Positions 17,226 through 26,300 of a DNA stretch of 39,273 nt are shown piece after piece (the stretch's first letter is position 1; each line of letters begins with the position of its first letter). The notes beneath the pieces were generated by a model, which was not told the DNA's origin, searched no databases, and worked only from the letters and a program-made list of their open reading frames with translations. The stretch comes from Chitinophagales bacterium (GTDB taxonomy: Bacteria > Bacteroidota > Bacteroidia > Chitinophagales > Chitinophagaceae). The position numbers and the translations under genes are program-made. The stretch spans positions 1 to 39,273 of the forward strand of contig JAATGW010000090.1 of assembly GCA_015654495.1 (NCBI GenBank). Reading direction: 5' to 3'.

Positions 17226-19145
17226 ATGAGAAAGAACCTGCTCCTTCTATTTCTGATTCTTTTATCCGGAAAAATACTGATCGCACAGGAACCTGCTCCA
17301 TATAGCTGGGAGATTACCGGTATCAAAAAAGCGGATGGAGTATACACACTCAATTTTTCAACCAAAGGAAATAAGAAATGGGATCTGTATGCACCAGATG
17401 CAAAATTTGATGATATTCCTTCTTCTGTATTGTCTTTTCCGGACTCCTCTATTGTTATAGCAGCTGCATTAAAAGCCGACATTGAAGGCCGAACCATCAT
17501 CAGTCCGCTTTTTGCATCCGCAAAATATACCGTATTTCAGGGTCCGGTCAGTTTTTCCGCAGATATCAGAATACCCGGAAAAGTTCCTGCGGTACTTTTA
17601 GGCAGTTTGCAGTTTACTTATGGGCGTGGCGAATCCTTTTTTCCTTTGGAAACTTTGAATTTTGAAGTTGCACTTGAGGGCGGTGTTTCTGCTGATAATA
17701 AAATTCTGATATCCTCGATCGATATCAGCAAACCGCTGCAGCAATGCGGGCAGGCAGCTGCTGAAAATAAGAAAAGTCTTTTCACTGTTTTTCTGCTTGG
17801 ATTTTTAGGAGGTCTTGTTGCATTGCTTACGCCATGTGTATTCCCCATGATTCCTTTAACAGTTTCCTTCTTCACAAAAAAAGCCGGCGCATCTTCAAGT
17901 GGTAAAAGAAATGCAATTGTTTACGGGTTGTTTATTTTTCTGATCTATGTTGCCTTCAGTGTTCCTTTCCATATCATAGGTACTGTAAGCCCCACCATCT
18001 ATAACGACATAGCGACGAATATTTATCTGAATATTATTTTCTTTATCATATTCATTGTATTCGCCATCTCATTTTTTGGCTATTTTGAAATTACCCTTCC
18101 GGGTTCGATAGCAAACCGGGCCAATGCAAAACAGGGATCTGATATTGCAGGTATCTTTTTTATGGCGATCACACTCGTGATTGTTTCATTTTCCTGCACT
18201 GGTCCGATACTCGGCACCTTGCTGGTTGGTAGTGCAAGTGAAGGAGCCTGGCCCCTTACTGCCGGACTTGCGGGTTTCGGACTCGCACTGGGTCTGCCTT
18301 TCGGTCTTTTCGCCCTGTTTCCGCAATGGCTGCAGAATTTGCCTAAAAGCGGTGGCTGGCTTACTACTGTTAAAGTTGTGCTCGGGTTTATTGAACTCGC
18401 TCTTGCACTCAAGTTTCTCTCAAATGCCGACCTGGTTGCTCATTGGGGCATTCTGAAACGCGAATTGTTTTTTGGAATCTGGATAATCATATTTCTTGGG
18501 CTGTTTATTTATCTGATGGGTTGGATCCGGTTTCCGCATGATTATAAGGGACAGAAAATCGGAACCGGCAGAAAAGTATTTGCGGCTGCTGTTTTATTGT
18601 TTACTCTTTATATTTCGCCCGGCATTACAAATACCCGTTATGCAAATATTAGCCTGGTGAGCGGATTTCCGCCGCCGCTTTGTTATAGCTTATACAGGCA
18701 TCCGGTTAACTGCGAAGAACCATTAAAGGACTACAATGAGGCTTTACAGCTGGCCAAAGAAAAAAATAAACCGATACTTATCGACTTTACAGGTTGGGCC
18801 TGTGTGAATTGCAGAAAGATGGAAGAAAATGTGTGGCCTGATCAGGGGGTTAAAAAACTAATGGAGCAATATATACTGGTTTCATTATATGTTGATGATA
18901 AAAAGCAATTACCCGCTGTTGAACAGTTTATTTACAAAACAAAAGATGGTAATGAAAGAAGAATAAAAACGGTAGGTGACAAATGGAGTGTTTTCCAGAC
19001 AGAAAATTTCAATGCAACATCCCAGCCCTGGTATGTGCTTGTGAGTCCTTCAGAGCAATTACTGGCGCCTCCGGTCGGATATACACCGGATAAACAGGAG
19101 TTTTCTTCCTGGCTTCAATGCGGCCTCGATGCTTCAAAAAAATAG
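17226..19145 (+). CDS. dsbD: DsbD-type thiol:disulfide interchange protein with cysteine-less alpha domain
   Basis: This is a 639-residue protein with all three DsbD parts. A signal peptide (1-21) is followed by an alpha-like domain (about 22-155), a transmembrane domain of about eight segments (185-480) with Cys203 in TPCVFPMIP and Cys324 in SCTGPILG, and a C-terminal thioredoxin-like domain (about 505-639) with WACVNC (Cys526, Cys529). DsbD carries electrons from cytoplasmic thioredoxin across the membrane to periplasmic disulfide-handling proteins. The alpha domain is odd: where the neighbouring 16654 protein has its two cysteines, this one has Gly133 and Phe138 at the same spacing. Its own alpha domain is thus predicted to be redox-dead. 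The other two domains look intact. Confidence 0.93.
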   Translation: MRKNLLLLFLILLSGKILIAQEPAPYSWEITGIKKADGVYTLNFSTKGNKKWDLYAPDAKFDDIPSSVLSFPDSSIVIAAALKADIEGRTIISPLFASAKYTVFQGPVSFSADIRIPGKVPAVLLGSLQFTYGRGESFFPLETLNFEVALEGGVSADNKILISSIDISKPLQQCGQAAAENKKSLFTVFLLGFLGGLVALLTPCVFPMIPLTVSFFTKKAGASSSGKRNAIVYGLFIFLIYVAFSVPFHIIGTVSPTIYNDIATNIYLNIIFFIIFIVFAISFFGYFEITLPGSIANRANAKQGSDIAGIFFMAITLVIVSFSCTGPILGTLLVGSASEGAWPLTAGLAGFGLALGLPFGLFALFPQWLQNLPKSGGWLTTVKVVLGFIELALALKFLSNADLVAHWGILKRELFFGIWIIIFLGLFIYLMGWIRFPHDYKGQKIGTGRKVFAAAVLLFTLYISPGITNTRYANISLVSGFPPPLCYSLYRHPVNCEEPLKDYNEALQLAKEKNKPILIDFTGWACVNCRKMEENVWPDQGVKKLMEQYILVSLYVDDKKQLPAVEQFIYKTKDGNERRIKTVGDKWSVFQTENFNATSQPWYVLVSPSEQLLAPPVGYTPDKQEFSSWLQCGLDASKK

Positions 19146-19293
19146 CAGCTGCCTGTTGGAATATAAACAGGATAGTCTGTGTCTGATTGAAACTTCAGAT
19201 CAGTTCTTTGATTTTTACAGACACCACAAAAGATTGATTTAACAGATCTGTTGAGGTCTGCGAAACATAAAATGAATAACCTGGATAAAATCC

Positions 19294-19327
19294 ATAAGGA
19301 ACAGGTTTCGGTGAACCTGCTCCTTAT
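19294..19327. terminator. Long hairpin between convergent dsbD and sigma-factor genes
   Basis: Two 14-base arms (19294-19307 and 19314-19327) pair with one G-U or A-C wobble around a 6-nt TCGGTG loop. It lies between the stop of dsbD and the stop of the convergent sigma-factor gene. There is no clean T run on either side, so it is a likely but imperfect bidirectional terminator or an mRNA 3' end stabiliser. Confidence 0.6.
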
Positions 19328-19360
19328 AGAATTATCTTTCAAATGGTGGGTAATATCATT

Positions 19361-19942
19361 TTATAGTGCGATCTGTTTTTCCGTCATCATTTTACGGAGA
19401 TTGATCAGGCCATAACGCATCCGACCCAGTGCAGTATTGATACTGCAGTTTGTCATTGCTGCGATTTCTTTGAAACTCATTTCAGCATAGTGACGAAGGA
19501 TAATGACTTCGCGCTGATCTGCAGGTAATAAATCAAGCATCTGGCGAACACGGTCATGGCTCTGCCTTTGCATCATTTTACGGTCAACGCCGTCTTCAGT
19601 AAAGTTGAGCACTTCGAAAATGTCACGGTCTTCGCTGTTGCGAATGGTTGGAGTTCTTTTGACTTTTCTGAAATGATCAACGCATAGATTGTGTGCGATC
19701 CTCATTGCCCAGGGCAAAAATTTTCCTTCTTCTGTGTAACGACCGCTACGGACGGTATCGATTACGCGGATGAAAACATCCTGGAAAATATCTTCTGCAA
19801 GATATTTGTCCTTAACTAACAGAAAAATGGATGTGTAAATTTTTTCCTTGTGACGGATAATGAGCGCTTCAAGGGCTTCAGAGTCCCCATCCATAAATAA
19901 ATGAATGAGTTGCTGATCGGTGAGATTGGTTAGGGATCGCAT
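19361..19942 (-). CDS. ECF-type RNA polymerase sigma factor
   Basis: This is a 193-residue sigma-70 family factor with only regions 2 and 4. Region 2 (about 22-90) contains RHKEKIYTSIFLLVKD, AEDIFQDVF and FLPWAMRIAHNLCVDHFRK. Region 4 (about 127-178) contains LPADQREVIILRHYAEMSFKEIA and a recognition helix with SINTALGRMRYGL. The start at 19942 (MRSLTNLTDQQL) is chosen because closely related factors begin there; the frame stays open upstream to 20005. No anti-sigma gene or exported regulator is adjacent, so it is either constitutively active or regulated from elsewhere. It is divergent from uvrA across a 288-base AT-rich region. Its regulon cannot be inferred here. Confidence 0.93.
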   Translation of the reverse strand: MRSLTNLTDQQLIHLFMDGDSEALEALIIRHKEKIYTSIFLLVKDKYLAEDIFQDVFIRVIDTVRSGRYTEEGKFLPWAMRIAHNLCVDHFRKVKRTPTIRNSEDRDIFEVLNFTEDGVDRKMMQRQSHDRVRQMLDLLPADQREVIILRHYAEMSFKEIAAMTNCSINTALGRMRYGLINLRKMMTEKQIAL

Positions 19943-20219
19943 AGCTTCTACGGTTTTTAATAATGGTTTGGGATATTTGGAAACACCCAATGTACCAGTT
20001 AACAAGTAGAAGTCTATTTCTATAGGCAGGAATAGGTTTTCGTTTTGTTTTTCCGGGATATTGGGACAACTAAAATAGGACTTATTTATATATCTCCAAA
20101 TAATAGTTAAAAATATTTTTAACCATTTTCCCGAAAAAAATTATTGTGTAAATACAATATTAATTTAAAGATATAAGATGCTTTCATCAATCAAAAGCAT
20201 GAAGCATAAATTTAACAAT

Positions 20220-20227
20220 TACTTTTG
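20220..20227 (+). promoter_or_regulatory. Candidate -7 element (TAnnTTTG) abutting the uvrA start
   Basis: TACTTTTG is a full match to the Bacteroidota -7 consensus but ends only 3 bases before the ATG at 20231. If it is used, the transcript would start near 20233. The message would then be nearly leaderless, starting at the ATG at 20237, or translation would begin at the ATG at 20273, which has AGGA six bases upstream. Confidence 0.35.
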
Positions 20228-20230
20228 CAG

Positions 20231-23047
20231 ATGACTATGCCGAAAGCCACGCCCCGTAAGGATAACAGGAAAATGAGTACAAAGCAAACCGGAAGAGATT
20301 CGATATATATCAAAGGTGCAAGGGTGCATAATCTACGTAATGTTAACGTAGAAATACCAAGGGAAAATCTTGTTGTAGTTACAGGTGTTTCCGGATCAGG
20401 AAAATCATCACTTACAATTGATACTTTATATGCTGAAGGTCAGCGCAGGTATGCTGAAAGTCTGAGTGCATATGCTCGTCAGTTTCTGATGCGGATGAAT
20501 AAGCCTGATGTCGATTATATACACGGCTTGTGTCCTGCAATTGCCATCGAACAAAAAGTGATCACGCGTACTCCACGTAGTACAGTAGGAAGTATGACGG
20601 AGATATATGATTATCTCCGTTTATTATATGGCCGTGTTGGTAAAACAATTTCTCCGATATCAGGTCGGCAGGTTAAAAAAGATGATGTACCCGATGTAAT
20701 CAATGCGATTCTGGGTTATGATGCAGGTGATAAGGTATACATTCTGGTTTCATTCCGGTTCCAGGGTAAGAGAGAAATAAATGAAGAACTGAATATTCTC
20801 CTGCAAAAAGGCTTTTCCCGGTTATTTGATAAAAAAACAAACAGCCTGTTAAGAATCGAAGATCTGCTCGAACAGAAAAGTTTTAAACCAACTGCTGATA
20901 TTTTTATTCTGATCGATCGCCTTGTTGTGAAAGATTTTGATGAAGATGATAAACACCGCATAGCAGATTCTGTCGGCACCGCTTTTTACGAGGGCGAAGG
21001 AAATATTTTCCTGTTAAGGAATGATGGTAAGCCGGAACTCTTCTCCAATCTTTTTGAACTGGACGGCATGCGATTCGAAGAGCCGGTTCCAAATCTTTTT
21101 TCTTTCAATAACCCTTTTGGTGCTTGCCCGGTATGTGAAGGATTTTCGCAGATACTGGGGATTGATCCTGATCTCGTAATACCAGATAAAAGGTTAAGTC
21201 TATTTGAAGGCGCTGTAGCACCATGGAAAGGGGAGAAGCTTGGTCAGTGGAAGGAGAGTTTTATAAAGGCCGCTAAACGATTTGATTTTCCCATTCACAG
21301 ACCCATTATTGATTTAACAGCGCAGGAATCAAAAACATTATGGGAAGGGAATGAATATGCTCAGGGCATCAATGACTTTTTTAAAGAGGTAGAGCAGAAT
21401 CTTTATAAAGTACAATACAGGGTATTGTTATCAAGGTATCGTGGCAGAACAACCTGTACCGCCTGTCATGGATATCGTCTCAGGCCTGAAGCCCTGTATG
21501 TAAAAATCGGCGGGAAACATATCGGTGAATTAGGCGAATTACAGGTAAGGGACCTGAATGCATGGTTTGGCCAGCTGGTGCTTAGTGAATTTGACGAACA
21601 GGTTGCAAAGCGGATACTTATTGAGATCAAACAAAGACTGCGCACATTGCTTGATGTGGGATTGGGATACCTTACGCTGAACCGGCTTGCCAATAGTTTG
21701 AGTGGTGGAGAAAGTCAAAGAATACAATTGACCAGGAGTATCGGAAGCAATCTTACCAATTCGCTTTATATCCTTGATGAGCCGTCCATCGGTTTGCATT
21801 CGCGGGATACAGCCCGGTTGATTCATGTTCTGAAGAATCTGCGGGACCTTCATAATACTGTTGTAGTAGTAGAACATGATGAGCTGATGATGCGGGAAGC
21901 TGACTATATCATTGATATGGGCCCGCTGGCAAGTCACCTTGGAGGTGAAGTTGTTGCTGCAGGAAATTATAACGAGCTGATAAAAAATAAAAAAAGTCTC
22001 ACAGCACAATACCTCACTGGCGTACTAACCATTGATCCTCCTGCCAAACTCCGGAAATCAAAAAAATTTATCCAGGTAGAAGGAGCGAGGCAGAATAACC
22101 TGCAGAACATAACTGTGAAATTCCCTTTACAGGTACTCTGTGCCGTTAGCGGAGTAAGCGGGAGCGGTAAAACAACTCTGGTGAAGCAGGTATTATATCC
22201 CGCATTGCAGAAAATAAAGGGTGAATTTTCTGACAAGGTCGGTTTACACAAAGCAATCACGGGCGACATTGAATCCATCAAACAGATTGAGATGGTGGAT
22301 CAGAATCCCATCGGTAAATCTTCAAGAAGTAATCCGGTTACTTATATCAAGGCCTGGGATGAAGTGCGGGATCTGTATTCCAAACAACCTTTGAGCAAAA
22401 TAAGAGGATATCAACCCAAACATTTTTCTTTCAATGTAGATGGCGGCCGTTGTGATGAATGTAAAGGCGAAGGAGAACAGGTTGTGGAAATGCAGTTTCT
22501 TGCGGATGTGCATCTAACCTGCGAAGTATGTGGAGGCAAGAGATTCAAAGAAGAAGTACTTGAAGTAAGGTATCACGGAAAAAATATTTTTGAGGTCCTG
22601 GAAATGAGTGTGGATGAATCCCATGAATTTTTCAGGGAAGAAAAAGATATCATTCAGAAAATAAAACCCCTGAGTGATGTAGGGCTGGGATATGTAAAAC
22701 TGGGGCAGTCAGGTGATACACTTTCAGGTGGTGAAGCGCAACGCGTAAAACTTGCTTCATTTCTTGGCAAAGGAAAATCAACCCAGGGTGTTCTTTTCAT
22801 TTTTGATGAACCTACGACTGGTCTGCATTTTCATGATATAAAGAAATTACTGGCTTCTTTTAACGCACTTATCGAGCAGGGACATAGCGTAGTTGTAATT
22901 GAACATAATCTCGATGTAATAAAAAGTGCAGATTGGGTGATTGAACTTGGCCCTGAAGCCGGCGATGCCGGTGGTAATATAGTTTACGAAGGCGCCCCTG
23001 CCGGACTGAAAGATTGTAAAGAGAGCCGTACAAGACCGTTTATGTAA
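20231..23047 (+). CDS. uvrA: Excinuclease ABC subunit A
   Basis: This is a protein of about 938 residues, the damage-recognition ATPase of nucleotide excision repair, working with UvrB and UvrC. Two ABC halves are visible. The first has Walker A GVSGSGKSS (about 52-60) and LSGGESQRIQL with LYILDEPSIGLHSRD (about 493-530). The second has GVSGSGKTT (about 645) and LSGGEAQRVKL with IFDEPTTGLHFHD (about 835-870). Zinc-binding pairs are CPVC and CTAC in the first half and CDEC and CEVC in the second. The QNPIGKSSRSNPVTYIKAWDE segment is the Bacteroidota UvrA1 form. The start is uncertain: 20231, 20237 and 20273 are all possible. A hairpin terminator follows the stop. uvrB and uvrC are not nearby. 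Confidence 0.96.
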   Translation: MTMPKATPRKDNRKMSTKQTGRDSIYIKGARVHNLRNVNVEIPRENLVVVTGVSGSGKSSLTIDTLYAEGQRRYAESLSAYARQFLMRMNKPDVDYIHGLCPAIAIEQKVITRTPRSTVGSMTEIYDYLRLLYGRVGKTISPISGRQVKKDDVPDVINAILGYDAGDKVYILVSFRFQGKREINEELNILLQKGFSRLFDKKTNSLLRIEDLLEQKSFKPTADIFILIDRLVVKDFDEDDKHRIADSVGTAFYEGEGNIFLLRNDGKPELFSNLFELDGMRFEEPVPNLFSFNNPFGACPVCEGFSQILGIDPDLVIPDKRLSLFEGAVAPWKGEKLGQWKESFIKAAKRFDFPIHRPIIDLTAQESKTLWEGNEYAQGINDFFKEVEQNLYKVQYRVLLSRYRGRTTCTACHGYRLRPEALYVKIGGKHIGELGELQVRDLNAWFGQLVLSEFDEQVAKRILIEIKQRLRTLLDVGLGYLTLNRLANSLSGGESQRIQLTRSIGSNLTNSLYILDEPSIGLHSRDTARLIHVLKNLRDLHNTVVVVEHDELMMREADYIIDMGPLASHLGGEVVAAGNYNELIKNKKSLTAQYLTGVLTIDPPAKLRKSKKFIQVEGARQNNLQNITVKFPLQVLCAVSGVSGSGKTTLVKQVLYPALQKIKGEFSDKVGLHKAITGDIESIKQIEMVDQNPIGKSSRSNPVTYIKAWDEVRDLYSKQPLSKIRGYQPKHFSFNVDGGRCDECKGEGEQVVEMQFLADVHLTCEVCGGKRFKEEVLEVRYHGKNIFEVLEMSVDESHEFFREEKDIIQKIKPLSDVGLGYVKLGQSGDTLSGGEAQRVKLASFLGKGKSTQGVLFIFDEPTTGLHFHDIKKLLASFNALIEQGHSVVVIEHNLDVIKSADWVIELGPEAGDAGGNIVYEGAPAGLKDCKESRTRPFM

Positions 23048-23386
23048 GACCTCCGCGGTTTTAAACCTCGGAGGTTTTATTGTCGAGGTTGGTACCCGGC
23101 ACATCTCTATCCCAGCGAATTTTTACGAACATGCAAACAGGTATTTTTACGAGTACTTATACGTTTTCTTCATTTATCCAGCGCCTCATTTTCAGCGTAT
23201 TAATCTTTTTGTGTTAGATTCTATCCTCTTCATGGCTTGCAAAATCCAAAACTGGCTGTTAGTTTTGCGCAGTAAAATTACTATTTCCTTTATCCTCCCT
23301 GATCTGCTCCGGTTTCCTTAATCTATCCTATCCTTTATTCTTTTTAAGTCCTCCCTTCGAATAGCCGTAACCCTAAACAAAAAAGA
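23048..23386. other. Intergenic region upstream of the first T9SS protein
   Basis: This 339-base stretch has no gene on either strand. It holds a hairpin terminator for uvrA at its left end. The rest is pyrimidine-rich on the plus strand. I see no clear TAnnTTTG promoter element or Shine-Dalgarno sequence before the ATG at 23387. Confidence 0.6.
23049..23078 (+). terminator. Terminator downstream of uvrA
   Basis: A 7-bp perfect stem (ACCTCCG / CGGAGGT) closes a 13-nt loop and is followed by TTTTATT. It begins 2 bases after the uvrA stop codon. Confidence 0.7.
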
Positions 23387-26300
23387 ATGAAAAAATTGTA
23401 CCCAAAGGTTGCTGTGGCGACCGTAATGAAAACTGTGCTTACTGCAATTGCAGGAATTCTGATCTCTACTAACATAAATGCGCAAACGACTGGTGACTAC
23501 CGGACTAAAGCAACAGGAAACTGGAATGCGTTGACAACCTGGGAAAGGTACCAGGCCGGTACCGGATGGGTTCAGCCTACAGTCGGGCAGGGAACGCCGG
23601 ACGATGGTGATGGCGCTATAACAATCTTAAACACCCATACTGTTACGCTCACCGCTTCGGTTGGCGCGGACCAGTTTATCATCAGCGCAGGCGGGCAGCT
23701 TACCATCAATACCGGTATAACGCTCACTGTTGAAACCGGTACCGGAACTGACTTAACCGTCAACGGTACCCTATTAAATAGTGGTATGATTACCATTGCC
23801 ACCGGATTCCCGACTGGTGCCACTGCAGGTTTTGGTAACGGAAGTGTATATAAACACAATCAAACAGGCGGAACAATACCAACCGCAACCTGGAATACTA
23901 ATGCAACACTTGAATTCAGTAATGGTGGTACTACTGCGATCACTGCACCAAATCTCGGTCCATTAAAAGTTTTAGTTACAAATAATACAGCAGTTACTGT
24001 GTCAGGTACAACGGGTACGCAGACACTGGATATAGCAGCAGGAACAGGCACTGATCTCCAGGTTAATTCCGGTTCTTCTCTAACATTCAACAGTAATTAC
24101 GAGAATCTGGATTTAAATGCTAATGCAACATCAGTGATCGATGGTACACTCAGAGTGAACGGAGCTTTTGTTACATCTTCAAATGGAACCAGCACCACTG
24201 TAAATGGAAAATTCATTTATGGTGGTAGTCAAACCGGCATGACAGCTGCAAAATTCGCTGTTGCTGCCGGGGCAGTCTTTAACTGTGCAATAGACGCGGG
24301 TGCTATACCTGCAGCAAACTGGAACCCCCAGGCTATACTTGAATTCGATGATGGTGGTTCTATCGCCGTTACTTCGCCAAACATCGGACCAATAAAAGTG
24401 TTGGTTACAAATAATACCACAGTTACTATGTCGGGTACAGCTGGTGCCCAGACTTTGGATATTGGAGCAGGAACAGGCACGGACCTTCAGATCAATTCCG
24501 GTTCTTCATTAACGCTCAATGGTAATTACGAGAACCTTGAATTAAATACCAATGCCACAGCGGTTATTGACGGAACGCTGAGAGTTAACGGAGCCTTTGT
24601 TACCACTGATAACGGAACAAGCACAACTGTGAATGGTACATTTATTTATGCAGGATCTCAATCCGGAATCACACCTGCAAAATTCACAGTTGCATCGGGC
24701 GGCACATTTGAACATGCGATTAACGGAGGTACTGTACCAACAGCAACATGGAGTACAGGTTCGACTTTGAAAGTTACGGGTTTGACTGATGCAGATTTAG
24801 GTGGTATGAGCCAGGCTTTTTATCATGTGCTGTTTCAGAATGTTTTAACTGATAACGTAACTCTGGGTGCTGCGTTGAATATTCAGGGAAATTTAACTAT
24901 TTCTAATACGGGAGGCGCAAATGATGAATTACGTATCAGTAACGATGCAACTGATAGAATTGCTGCAGTTGCCGGTAATGTTTTGCTGACCAGTGGTAAT
25001 TTTATTTTAGTTGATGATGATGGAGATGTCACGTTCAACGTAGCTGGTAATTTCACACAGAGCGGCGGAACCTTCAGACCGAAAGATGATAATGGAAATG
25101 TTATAATTAACATCGCGGGAAATCTGACTGTATCAAACGGAACATTCGATCAGAATGCAATCGGTGCAGGAGCCGCGACAATTATAAATGTAACAGGAAA
25201 TTTTGCTCTGTCGAATGGTACTTTTGATATGAGTGGAACTAACGGCTTTTCCGGTGTAATGAATCTCCGCGGAAACTATACGCATTCAGGCGGTACACTC
25301 ACTGAAACAGCAACCGGAAATGGAACATTTAACTTCGTTGGTGATAAACTGCATAATTTTTCTTCCGCAGGCACGGCTTCAAACACCATAAATTACACAG
25401 TTGAAACTGGCGATACTCTGCAGTTCGATCTTGCTGCAACATTAGTATCCGGAGCCGGAACCTTTAATGCGCAGTCCGGTTCCACTGTAGGTATCAGGCA
25501 CACTCAGGGAATTTCTACATCAGGCACAACTGGCGCTGTTCGTACAACAGGAAGAACTTATAGCCCAGGAGCAAATTATATCTATAATGGCAGCGCAGCC
25601 CAGGCAACTGGTACTGGTCTTACAGGGGCAGCAAATCTCACAATTGCAAATTCCGGCCCTGCTGCAGTTACAATCACAAACAACAACGTGAATGTAACGG
25701 GCACTTTACTTATCAGTTCCGGAACTCTTGCCCTGGGAACCAATACGATGTTGGTCGGCGGAAACTGGACGAATAATGGCGGCAGCCTTACAGCTACCGG
25801 TGCAGGTAATGTAGTAATGAACGGAACTGCGCTGCAAACAATTGGCGGCACTATTGCAACAACTTTCAATAATCTGAATCTTAATAAAACAGCAGGAACA
25901 GTTGCCCTTGCACAGAACATGAATATGGCAGGTACGCTTAATATTGGTGTGAACCTGGATCTGGCAACTTATATTCTTACTATGAGTGCCGCGTCTCCCA
26001 CTATCGGAACTCTTGGAGCTGGTAGTTTCAGTGCAACAAAGATGATCATCGCTTCGGGCGGTGGTGAATTGCGCAAAACTCTTTCAGCAGCGGGTGCAGT
26101 TGCTTTCCCGATAGGCGATAACACAGGAGTCGCCGAATATTCTCCGGTAGGAATTTTATTTACTGGTGGAACTTATGCGGGATATGTATCAGCAAAAGTT
26201 GCTGACGTGAAACATCCTGATAATGGAAACAATGATTTAACGGGAAATTACCTGACACGTTACTGGACCATCACACAGAGTGGACTTTCCGGTTTCTCTG

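Noticed and set aside
21539..22009. Minus-strand open frame of 156 codons inside uvrA
   Set aside because: It lies entirely opposite the conserved UvrA signature region and has no recognisable domain.
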